Shown piece after piece: positions 8,092-13,616 of a DNA stretch of 14,221 nt. The stretch covers positions 1 through 14,221 of the forward strand of contig JAEDJV010000057.1 in the NCBI GenBank assembly GCA_016296165.1. The letters run 5' to 3'. Source of the stretch: Oscillospiraceae bacterium (lineage in GTDB: Bacteria; Bacillota; Clostridia; Oscillospirales; Ruminococcaceae). The translations under genes and the position numbers were made by a program. The notes below the pieces were generated by a model. The model was not told where the DNA came from and ran no database searches. It saw only the letters and a program-made list of their open reading frames with translations. Within the stretch, counting starts at the first letter, position 1; each line of letters opens with the position of its first letter.

Positions 8092-8120
8092 AGTTTACAC
8101 CTTTTCGTGCTATTTGTCAA
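8092..8120 (-). promoter_or_regulatory. Sigma-70 type promoter of the hybrid kinase gene
   Basis: On the minus strand TTGACA (8120-8115) is followed after exactly 17 nt by TAAACT (8097-8092). This predicts a start near 8085 and a leader of about 55 nt before ATG 8030. The leader holds a short perfect hairpin (ATCTT, loop TGTCG, AAGAT, 8070-8056). The hairpin includes TTTGTCGAA, which matches the Spo0A box consensus, though a single match may be chance. Confidence 0.65.
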
Positions 8121-8130
8121 TGTTTTGACA
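8115..8130. promoter_or_regulatory. Perfect palindrome over the kinase promoter -35
   Basis: TGTCAA (8115-8120), a 4-nt centre and TTGACA (8125-8130) form a perfect 6-4-6 inverted repeat whose one half is the -35 hexamer. A bound protein would block this promoter, so it may be an operator. It might also be a coincidence of two -35-like sequences back to back. The rest of the gap from 8131 to 8194 is AT-rich with nothing else I can support. Confidence 0.4.
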
Positions 8131-8185
8131 TTTATTCTACTAAATATTATTAATTTTTATCATAAATTTATGATTTTATTATCGG

Positions 8186-8231
8186 TAAAACAGATAGCGG
8201 CCAACAAACACAATGCATTCGCCGACCGCCA
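8186..8231 (-). terminator. Probable terminator downstream of the nuclease gene
   Basis: On the minus-strand RNA, TGGCGGUCGGC (8231-8221) can pair with GUUGGCCGCUA (8205-8195) over 11 positions, including several G-U pairs. The loop is 15 nt and a U-containing tail (UCUGUUUUA) follows. It lies 84 nt beyond the nuclease stop and before the kinase promoter. The wobble pairs mean it would work only on the minus strand. The tail is modest, so confidence is moderate. Between this and the nuclease stop (8232-8314) I see nothing else. Confidence 0.45.
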
Positions 8232-8314
8232 AATCAATATTTTTTCTCTCTAATCTGCAAACATTAATGATAAATTCTCTTTCACATAAATCAGCAGGCT
8301 TTTTTTATTCATGT

Positions 8315-9451
8315 TTATGGATTACAGTTCTTGCACGCTGCATATCCCTGATTTATTATTTCATCTCTCGTTCCGGTGTATTCCTGTTTATTCTTATCCT
8401 TCATCTGTTTAACAGAATAACAGGAAGGATAATGGAACTTTTTTGTGTTTGTATTTAAAATATACTGCTGTCCAACTGTTTCTTCCTCAGTCTCAGCTAC
8501 ATGTATAATCTCTATTGCTTCAGTCTGAACAGGTTCCTCAATAATCCAGCTCGTACCGTCAGCATAATTAATACCTATCCCCGGCTGAACGTTATAACAG
8601 AATACACAGAAACATAAACCTGAACCATTGTCCTCTACAGAAAGAGCTTCCATGAGTACTCCACGAACAACGAGTTCACTTCCGTCAAACACAGGGGTCA
8701 CACGATAAAGCACATGATTTCCGCTCCGTCTGATATAGGAAGCCGCTTCATCTTCAAACTTTAGCATTCCGCTTACATTCATATATCTGGTTCCGGTAAT
8801 CAGATTACGTTCATCTGCATTTTTTCCACAAAGCTGAAATCCGATAAGATGACACCGGTTGTACAGATACAGATCAGAAATAACATCCGGATATTTTACT
8901 GTGTTCCAGCCTGAAGGTTTTATCATCCCGATGCCTTCACGTTCAGTCTCAGGCATTGTCTCTGGTCCAATTAATTCGAATACTGTTCCGCATCTGCCCA
9001 GAGTATCCAGTTCAGGATATATTTCAAAATATTCATTGGTAAACACATCAAAATACGGTTTGTTTCCGTTTATTTCTGCATAGGCAGTACCGTTGCAGTC
9101 AGGTATTGAAGATAAGTCAACAGGCGCTCCTGCCGGAAAAACGACATCAGCTTTTTCTGTTATTGATTCCGTACCGGAAGTTACTGTTTCAGTTTCTTTT
9201 ATTGTGGTTTCTGCGAATGACTCGTGAGTCACTGCCGGCGAGGTTGTTGGTGTTGATGTTGCTATTGTTAGAAATGTTGTTGCTGATGTTATTGCGGAAG
9301 TTTGTTCTTCTTCAATTAAATTTTCAACAACCTTATTAATTTCATTTTGCTGAAACCGGATGCTCTGACCACTGTCAGAATTAGTGCTGACGCAGGAAAA
9401 TAATGAAAGAACACTAAAACTTAGCAGCAATGATATTATTCTTTTCTTCAT
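8315..9451 (-). CDS. Predicted lipoprotein DNA/RNA non-specific endonuclease with C-terminal Cys/His motif
   Basis: 378 residues from ATG 9451. Earlier in-frame ATGs would place the terminator hairpin inside the gene and lose the signal peptide. The N-terminus is a lipoprotein signal (KKR, hydrophobic core, LFSC lipobox with Cys20), followed by a Thr/Ser/Glu-rich linker (about 50-100) that would hold the enzyme away from the membrane. Residues 120-300 match the NUC/NS_2-type endonuclease family. The core is YNRCHLIG, with His201 as the predicted general base, then NLITGTRYMN, in which Asn225 is the likely metal ligand. In the better-known EndA branch the core reads DRGH. The last 50 residues carry HYPSC (H340, C344) and CKNC (C373, C376), a likely structural zinc site of a type often appended to Firmicute surface proteins. 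The ribosome site is weak (GGTGGTGA). It would degrade extracellular nucleic acid. Expression is predicted to be under a c-di-GMP riboswitch. Confidence 0.85.
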   Translation of the reverse strand: MKKRIISLLLSFSVLSLFSCVSTNSDSGQSIRFQQNEINKVVENLIEEEQTSAITSATTFLTIATSTPTTSPAVTHESFAETTIKETETVTSGTESITEKADVVFPAGAPVDLSSIPDCNGTAYAEINGNKPYFDVFTNEYFEIYPELDTLGRCGTVFELIGPETMPETEREGIGMIKPSGWNTVKYPDVISDLYLYNRCHLIGFQLCGKNADERNLITGTRYMNVSGMLKFEDEAASYIRRSGNHVLYRVTPVFDGSELVVRGVLMEALSVEDNGSGLCFCVFCYNVQPGIGINYADGTSWIIEEPVQTEAIEIIHVAETEEETVGQQYILNTNTKKFHYPSCYSVKQMKDKNKQEYTGTRDEIINQGYAACKNCNP

Positions 9452-9481
9452 ACTATTCACCACCATGTTATTTTTAATCCA

Positions 9482-9520
9482 AACAACAGAAAACACCGCA
9501 AGCCTTTGAACCTGCGGTGT
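9482..9520 (-). terminator. Leader terminator of the nuclease riboswitch
   Basis: On the minus strand ACACCGCA (9520-9513) pairs perfectly with TGCGGTGT (9500-9493) across a 12-nt loop, followed by TTTTCTGTTT. It sits between the riboswitch aptamer and the nuclease start codon, the arrangement expected for control by early transcription termination. The uridine tract is interrupted, which is usual for regulated terminators. Confidence 0.75.
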
Positions 9521-9535
9521 CGATAACTTCATATA

Positions 9536-9604
9536 TAAATGCAGCTGGCTACCATTTCAGGTCCTATAGCTTTGCGTCACACACTTTCATGTGCTTTGCC
9601 GTTA
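9536..9604 (-). promoter_or_regulatory. Cyclic di-GMP-I (GEMM-I) riboswitch aptamer
   Basis: The minus-strand RNA reads GGCAAAGCACAU, a GAAA tetraloop, GUGUGUGACGCAAAGC, UAUAGGACCU and GGUAGCCAGCUGC in order. This is the GEMM-I pattern: a GAAA-capped hairpin, the near-invariant GACGCAAAGC, a GG-CCU element and a GGUAGCC element. The base matching G20 of the Vibrio Vc2 aptamer is G (minus-strand base at 9599), which favours c-di-GMP over the cGAMP-sensing variants that carry A there; the A47 equivalent is kept. The closing stem pairs UAACGGCA with UGCAUUUA with two central mismatches, so P1 is weaker than usual. A promoter lies just upstream and a terminator just downstream. Confidence 0.92.
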
Positions 9605-9619
9605 GTTTATTATATCTAT

Positions 9620-9648
9620 ATTGTACATCATATTGTGCATGAAGTCAA
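9620..9648 (-). promoter_or_regulatory. Sigma-70 type promoter of the riboswitch-nuclease transcript
   Basis: TTGACT (9648-9643), a 17-nt spacer and TACAAT (9625-9620) on the minus strand. The predicted start, about 9613, is some 9 nt before the riboswitch closing stem, so the aptamer is the first structure made. Confidence 0.8.
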
Positions 9649-9657
9649 GATAGCAAT

Positions 9658-9694
9658 ATAGCAAATAAAGATTTTTGTGCAAATTATCTGCTAT
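9658..9694 (-). repeat. Inverted repeat over the Fe-S gene stop codon
   Basis: Arms at 9658-9668 and 9684-9694 are complementary over 11 positions with one mismatch that becomes G-U in the minus-strand RNA. The 15-nt loop is A/T-rich. It covers the stop codon of the Fe-S protein gene and could slow or end transcription there. It has no following T tract, so it is at best a weak terminator. Confidence 0.35.
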
Positions 9695-10386
9695 TCAATT
9701 ATTCTGCCATCAGTAGAAATTGTTACAACCTGCCACGGAATAAACTTTCCGCTTTTCTGCAGCGCCTGTTTTGCTGCATTCTCAATACCGCCACAGCATG
9801 GAACTTCCATGCGAACAATGGTCAGACTCTTTATGTTATTGTTTGCAATAATCTGAGTAAGTTTTTCGGTATAATCACCATCGTCCAGTTTAGGACAGCC
9901 GATGAGTGTAATGCGGTTTCTGATAAAATCATCATGAAATCTGCCATAAGCATAAGCTGTACAATCTGCTGCAACAAGAAGGTTTGCATCGTCAAAATAA
10001 GGTGCATTTGCAGGCGCAAGCTTGATTTGAACCGGCCACTGTGAAAGTCTGCTGACAAACTGTGAGCTGTCACAAACAGACAAAGTTTCTTCTCTCCTGA
10101 TTACTCTGGACTGCGTTCCGGGACAGCCACAAGGAAGTGTTTCCTGTGATTTACCCTTTGCCGCAAGTACTGCTGCTTCATTGTAGGCTGGTGCTTCACG
10201 TTTTTCAAAGGTGATTGCATCTACCGGACAAACTGGAAGGCAATCTCCCAAACCATCGCAATAGTCCTCATAAAGCAACTTTGCCTTTCCATTTACCATT
10301 CCTATAGCCCCCTCGTGACAGGCAGCTGCACATGCACCGCATCCGTTACATTTTTCATCATTAATTTTTATAATCTTTCGTATCAT
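9691..10386 (-). CDS. Ferredoxin-like 4Fe-4S cluster protein (CGCPG family)
   Basis: 231 residues from ATG 10386, which has GGAGG 7 nt upstream; the longer frame above it would cover the promoter. The N-terminal ferredoxin domain has a standard first cluster set (C13, C16, C19, C23: CNGCGACAAACH). The second is C43-x5-C49-x3-C53P (YCDGLGDCLPVCP), lacking the usual second Cys because Leu46 takes its place. More cysteines follow: LPCGCPG (86, 88), C105, DCTAYAYG (C142), LIGCPKLDD (C164) and VPCCGG (197-198). These suggest a further cluster or redox disulfide in the C-terminal domain. The protein is soluble. Proteins of this shape occur in anaerobic Firmicutes beside Crp/Fnr regulators, often with hydroxylamine reductase (hybrid cluster protein), which is not in this window. 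The electron partner is unknown. Confidence 0.8.
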   Translation of the reverse strand: MIRKIIKINDEKCNGCGACAAACHEGAIGMVNGKAKLLYEDYCDGLGDCLPVCPVDAITFEKREAPAYNEAAVLAAKGKSQETLPCGCPGTQSRVIRREETLSVCDSSQFVSRLSQWPVQIKLAPANAPYFDDANLLVAADCTAYAYGRFHDDFIRNRITLIGCPKLDDGDYTEKLTQIIANNNIKSLTIVRMEVPCCGGIENAAKQALQKSGKFIPWQVVTISTDGRIIE

Positions 10387-10410
10387 AACAAAACCTCCAA
10401 TTGTTTTTTC

Positions 10411-10439
10411 TTGACTTTGTAACTTCATTATAGTATAAT
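10411..10439 (+). promoter_or_regulatory. Sigma-70 type promoter of the Crp/Fnr regulator gene
   Basis: TTGACT (10411-10416), a 17-nt spacer and a perfect TATAAT (10434-10439). The predicted start is near 10446. It overlaps the divergent Fe-S gene's -10, so the two promoters may compete for polymerase. Confidence 0.85.
10427..10432 (-). promoter_or_regulatory. -10 element of the Fe-S protein gene
   Basis: TATAAT on the minus strand (10432-10427) predicts a start near 10420 and a leader of about 33 nt. There is no good -35 at 16-18 nt upstream (CATACT), which is typical of a promoter that needs an activator. The palindrome at 10454-10469 is centred about 41.5 nt above this start. Confidence 0.55.
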
Positions 10440-10453
10440 CGAAGAAAAAAGTA

Positions 10454-10469
10454 TGTTGAATTTTCAACA
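10454..10469. promoter_or_regulatory. Palindromic operator, likely for the Crp/Fnr regulator
   Basis: TGTTGAA-TT-TTCAACA is a perfect 16-bp palindrome with half-sites TTGA and TCAA, as in Fnr-type boxes but with a 4-bp rather than 6-bp gap. It lies at about +16 of the regulator's own transcript and about -41.5 of the divergent Fe-S gene. This fits self-repression on one side and class II activation on the other. Confidence 0.6.
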
Positions 10470-10483
10470 AGTGGAGATTTATC

Positions 10484-11155
10484 ATGAAAGATAATCTGGA
10501 CATTCTAAAAAACTGTAAATTATTCGAAAATATAGATGAAGAAAATCTATTGGCAATACTAAGCTGTATTGGAGCAGAAGTACGTTCATATCAAAAAAGT
10601 CAATATGTTTTTTCAGAAGGTGAACCGGTAACTCATATAGGATTAATGTTGTCCGGAACTGTACAGATAGTTCGTATAGATTTTTACGGCAACAGAAGTA
10701 TTGTCGCCCGCATAGAACCGCCACAGCTTTTCGGTGAATCTTTCGCCTGCACAGAAACAAAATCCATTCCTGTAAATGTGATTGCTGAAAAAGACTGTAA
10801 GATTATGCTTATTGACAGCAGAAAAATATTACAGCCATGCTGCAACACCTGTGAATGCCACAACAACATTATTTATAACCTGATGAAAGAAATCGCCTCC
10901 AAAAATCTTCTTTTAAATCAGAAAATCGAGATATTATCCAGGCGAACCACAAGAGAAAAGCTGATGACATACCTTTTAATGCAAGCAAAACAGAACAACA
11001 GCAGCTTTACTGTTCCCTATAACAGACAGGAACTTGCTGATTTCCTTGAGGTGGACAGAAGCGGGCTTTCAGCAGAGATAAGCCGGCTTAGAAAAGAAAA
11101 TGTAATTGAGTGCAAACGAAACTATTTCAGATTGCTGAAAAAACAGAATATATGA
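10484..11155 (+). CDS. Crp/Fnr family transcriptional regulator
   Basis: 223 residues from ATG 10484 (GTGGAG 8 nt upstream). Residues about 14-115 form the cyclic-nucleotide-binding-type beta barrel (LFENIDEENL, GEPVTHIGLMLSGTV, PPQLFGES). Residues 125-155 form the dimer helix. Residues about 155-220 form the winged helix-turn-helix (TREKLMTYLL, YNRQELADFLEVDRSGLSAEISRLRKENVI). Before the dimer helix is a cysteine group, C119, C120, C123, C125, with H126; C11, C28, C89 and C105 are elsewhere. The cluster might hold an Fe-S centre or react with oxidants or NO, but it differs from the N-terminal CxxCxxC of E. coli Fnr. The arginine of true cAMP-binding sites is not evident. Divergence from an Fe-S protein suggests a redox or nitrosative stress role, which is inference. 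Confidence 0.88.
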   Translation: MKDNLDILKNCKLFENIDEENLLAILSCIGAEVRSYQKSQYVFSEGEPVTHIGLMLSGTVQIVRIDFYGNRSIVARIEPPQLFGESFACTETKSIPVNVIAEKDCKIMLIDSRKILQPCCNTCECHNNIIYNLMKEIASKNLLLNQKIEILSRRTTREKLMTYLLMQAKQNNSSFTVPYNRQELADFLEVDRSGLSAEISRLRKENVIECKRNYFRLLKKQNI

Positions 11156-11174
11156 TAAAAAATGGGGTGATCTT

Positions 11175-11831
11175 ATGCCTGAAATAATGATAATAGATGA
11201 CGATGCTCATATCAGTGAAATGCTTTCTGAAAGTCTGAAAAATGAGGGATATACAGTTTCGGCAGCGTATTCAGGAACTGAGGCACTTCTGCTTCTGTCC
11301 GGCTCAAAGCCCGATATTATACTGCTTGACCTGATGCTTCCGGGACTGTCAGGTGAAGAACTGTTACCAAAAATAAAAGATATACCTGTTATTGTAGTAA
11401 GTGCCAAAGCTGATGTAACAGATAAAGTGGAGTTACTGCTTAACGGTGCCGCGGATTATATTACAAAGCCTTTCGATATGCAGGAACTGCTTGCAAGAAT
11501 AGCTGTTCAGCTGAGAAATAAAAATACTTCTCCCAGTGTTATATCCTTCGGAAATATAACACTGTATGCGGATACACTCACCGTAAAACTAGGAGAAACG
11601 GATATACATCTTACAAGAACAGAATGCGCAATACTCAAACTTCTGATGCAGAATCCACATACGCCTGTTGGAAAAACAACTATCCTTGAAAAAATAAGCT
11701 ATGATACACCTGACTGTACAGAACGTTCACTCAAACAGCACATAAGCAATATCCGCCATAAACTACAGGCTATTGATGGGCATGACTACATCGAAGCGGT
11801 ATATGGCATAGGATTTAAAATGAAATCTTGA
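11175..11831 (+). CDS. OmpR/PhoB family response regulator
   Basis: 218 residues. The receiver domain (1-115) has the acidic pair D9/D10, phospho-acceptor D52 (IILLDLMLPG), S76 (VVSAKAD) and K98 (YITKPFD). The C-terminal winged helix (about 120-216) has the usual LTRTECAILKLLM start, the recognition part SLKQHISNIRHKL and the wing YGIGFKM. It begins 19 nt after the Crp/Fnr gene with no visible promoter or terminator between them, so both are probably on one transcript. The ribosome site is modest (GGGGTGAT). The partner is most likely the membrane kinase at 13617, and the target is the ABC transporter in between. Confidence 0.9.
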   Translation: MPEIMIIDDDAHISEMLSESLKNEGYTVSAAYSGTEALLLLSGSKPDIILLDLMLPGLSGEELLPKIKDIPVIVVSAKADVTDKVELLLNGAADYITKPFDMQELLARIAVQLRNKNTSPSVISFGNITLYADTLTVKLGETDIHLTRTECAILKLLMQNPHTPVGKTTILEKISYDTPDCTERSLKQHISNIRHKLQAIDGHDYIEAVYGIGFKMKS

Positions 11832-11882
11832 CCAAATCCTGACCTTTTCCTGTCCGGTTTCTTGACCTTTCCATGATATACT
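11828..11882 (+). promoter_or_regulatory. Four direct repeats plus -10: response-regulator binding array and transporter promoter
   Basis: TTGACC (11828-11833), CTGACC (11839-11844), CTGTCC (11850-11855) and TTGACC (11862-11867) are spaced 11, 11 and 12 bp, about one helical turn each. A TATACT at 11877-11882 follows the last repeat by 9 bp, and no normal -35 is present at 16-18 bp. OmpR-type regulators bind such in-phase repeats as dimers. The array begins inside the response regulator's own stop codon. A transporter promoter activated by that regulator is the natural reading. A 24-nt leader with AGGAGG precedes the ATPase start. Confidence 0.7.
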
Positions 11883-11906
11883 TATGTCAGAAAAGGAGGA
11901 ATGAAT

Positions 11907-12821
11907 ATGGATTATATTCTGAAAACAAACAATCTCAAAAAATATTACAGAAACTTCAAAGCACTGGACGGTCTGAAAATGAACGTTCCGAAAGGTTCGA
12001 TTTACGGTTTTATCGGCAGAAACGGTGCCGGAAAAACAACACTGATACGGCTTGTCTGCGGCATACAGTACCCGACTGACGGAGAACTCTCACTTTACGG
12101 TGTAAACTATACGGATAAAAAAATATCACAGTCAAGACGCAGGATAGGATCAGTTATTGAAACCCCTGCATTATACACCGATATGACAGCGGCGGAAAAT
12201 CTTAAACAGCAGTACCGTGTACTTGGAATACCGGACTTTGAACAGATTCCGCAGCTGCTGAAACTGGTCGGACTTGAAAATACAGAAAACAAAAAAGCCC
12301 GCCAGTTCTCCCTTGGTATGCGTCAGAGACTGGGTATTGCACTGGCGTTGTGCGGAGATCCGGATTTTCTCGTTCTTGACGAACCGATAAACGGTCTTGA
12401 TCCTGAGGGCATAATCGAGATACGTGAACTTATTATGAAACTCAACCGTGAAAAGAAAATCACAGTGCTTATTTCATCCCATTACCTCGACGAACTTTCA
12501 AAGCTTGCAACCCATTACGGATTTATCAGCAACGGAAAGATGGTGCGTGAAATGAGTGCCGAAGAACTTGAGTCCGCATGCAGAAAATGTCTGCACGTAA
12601 CTGTAACTGATACATCAGCGCTTGCACGTGTACTTGACAGCATGAATATTTCCTATCAGATAAATGACGGGACCCATGCGGATATCTATGCAAAACCCGT
12701 CATCACACAGCTCGCACTTGCACTAAACAAAGAAAACTGTGAGATTATTTCCGCCGAGGAACATGACGAGAGTCTTGAAAGCTTTTATATTTCACTGATT
12801 GGAGGTGGCGACCGTGGCTAA
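11907..12821 (+). CDS. ABC transporter ATP-binding protein, bacitracin/lantibiotic export or immunity type
   Basis: 304 residues from ATG 11907, taken because AGGAGG (11894-11899) is 7 nt upstream; the ATG at 11901 is only 1 nt from it. Motifs: Walker A GRNGAGKTT (37-45), signature FSLGMRQR (134-141), Walker B FLVLDEP (154-160), D-loop NGLDPEG, H-loop H192 (SSHYLDE). FSLGMRQR in place of LSGGQ, together with about 80 residues after the ATPase core, is typical of the BcrA/SpaF/NisF group. It would power the permease encoded next, whose start overlaps this stop by 8 nt. Substrate unknown; peptide antibiotic or lipid-II-directed toxin defence is the usual role. Confidence 0.88.
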   Translation: MDYILKTNNLKKYYRNFKALDGLKMNVPKGSIYGFIGRNGAGKTTLIRLVCGIQYPTDGELSLYGVNYTDKKISQSRRRIGSVIETPALYTDMTAAENLKQQYRVLGIPDFEQIPQLLKLVGLENTENKKARQFSLGMRQRLGIALALCGDPDFLVLDEPINGLDPEGIIEIRELIMKLNREKKITVLISSHYLDELSKLATHYGFISNGKMVREMSAEELESACRKCLHVTVTDTSALARVLDSMNISYQINDGTHADIYAKPVITQLALALNKENCEIISAEEHDESLESFYISLIGGGDRG

Positions 12822-13602
12822 ACTGTTCAACGCTTATTTTTGCAGACTTTCCAAATGGACTGTTTTCCGCATCTTACTCGCACTGTTATTTGCCGGAGGA
12901 ATCGCAGCTGCGGTTATCATGCATTCCAATCAAAGTGCATGGAACCTGCCGTATATACTTGCATATCTTGTATTTCCGCATTATGTAGGAATTATTACAG
13001 GTCTTTTCAATTACCCTCTTTTTACAAACGGAACAATCCGGAATCAGCTTTCCGTAGGTCACAAACGCAGTCACATTTTTCTGGCTGACTGGGCAGTGTC
13101 AAACGCTTTTGCAGTTGCACTGTATCTTGTGTTTGCTGCCAGCTTTTTCGTTACATTTGCCTTATGTTCCGATTCTGCTTCAGCTGCACAAAACACAAAC
13201 CTTATGGAGGGAATGCCTGAAAACATATTATCGGTCAGTGCCGGAGACATATCCGCAAAGGCAATCGCATCCTCAGTACTTATTTCAGCAGTACAGATTA
13301 TTTTCTTTACAACAGTCACACAGCTTTTCTGCATAATCTTCAAGGGAGTAAAGAGTTTTCTTGCAATTTATCTCGGCAATCAGGCAATCATGTTCTCCGG
13401 AATCGGTTATGCGACACTTGCAGGTAAATACGATCTTCCTGAGAAACTGACGATTTTATTTCCGACAGATGTATGTATGAGTATGAGCAGCAGCTTTGCT
13501 GTGGATTCTGATTTTCTCCCTGCCCTGTGTGCAATGCTTGCAGAAACTGCAGCTTTATTTCTTGCAGGAATTCTGTATTTTCGCAAAACTGATTTTAACT
13601 GA
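12814..13602 (+). CDS. ABC-2 type permease, bacitracin/lantibiotic immunity class
   Basis: 262 residues starting at GTG 12814, preceded by GGAGGT with a 7-nt gap; the start overlaps the ATPase gene by 8 nt, implying translational coupling. About six membrane helices are visible (near 17-36, 46-68, 92-118, 150-178, 180-203, 235-256). The loop NGTIRNQLSVGHKRSHI matches the conserved cytoplasmic segment of BcrB/NisG-type subunits, where it contacts the ATPase. Length is usual for the class. A second permease gene, common in lantibiotic immunity sets, is absent; the kinase gene follows after 14 nt. Confidence 0.85.
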   Translation: MAKLFNAYFCRLSKWTVFRILLALLFAGGIAAAVIMHSNQSAWNLPYILAYLVFPHYVGIITGLFNYPLFTNGTIRNQLSVGHKRSHIFLADWAVSNAFAVALYLVFAASFFVTFALCSDSASAAQNTNLMEGMPENILSVSAGDISAKAIASSVLISAVQIIFFTTVTQLFCIIFKGVKSFLAIYLGNQAIMFSGIGYATLAGKYDLPEKLTILFPTDVCMSMSSSFAVDSDFLPALCAMLAETAALFLAGILYFRKTDFN

Positions 13603-13616
13603 TCGGAGGTATTTAC

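Noticed and set aside
8125..8153. Plus-strand promoter TTGACA plus TATTAA
   Set aside because: The -10 is poor and no plus-strand gene lies downstream; the TTGACA is explained by the palindrome.
8029..8253. A small plus-strand gene in the gap between kinase and nuclease
   Set aside because: The frame overlaps the kinase promoter and leader, has no ribosome site, and is rich in residues expected from AT-rich spacer DNA.
9230..9300. Tandem GTTGTTGMTGTT-like tract as a DNA repeat element
   Set aside because: It encodes the Thr/Ser-rich stalk of the nuclease lipoprotein, so the repetition comes from low-complexity codons.
9452..9532. N-terminal extension of the nuclease from ATG 9532
   Set aside because: It would translate through the riboswitch terminator hairpin and bury the lipoprotein signal peptide 27 residues inside the protein.
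10387..10503. N-terminal extension of the Fe-S protein from 10503
   Set aside because: It covers the divergent promoters and the palindrome; the start at 10386 has a strong ribosome site and begins the ferredoxin fold.
12799..12813. TTG start at 12799 for the permease
   Set aside because: It would start before the GGAGGT site; GTG 12814 has the correct spacing.
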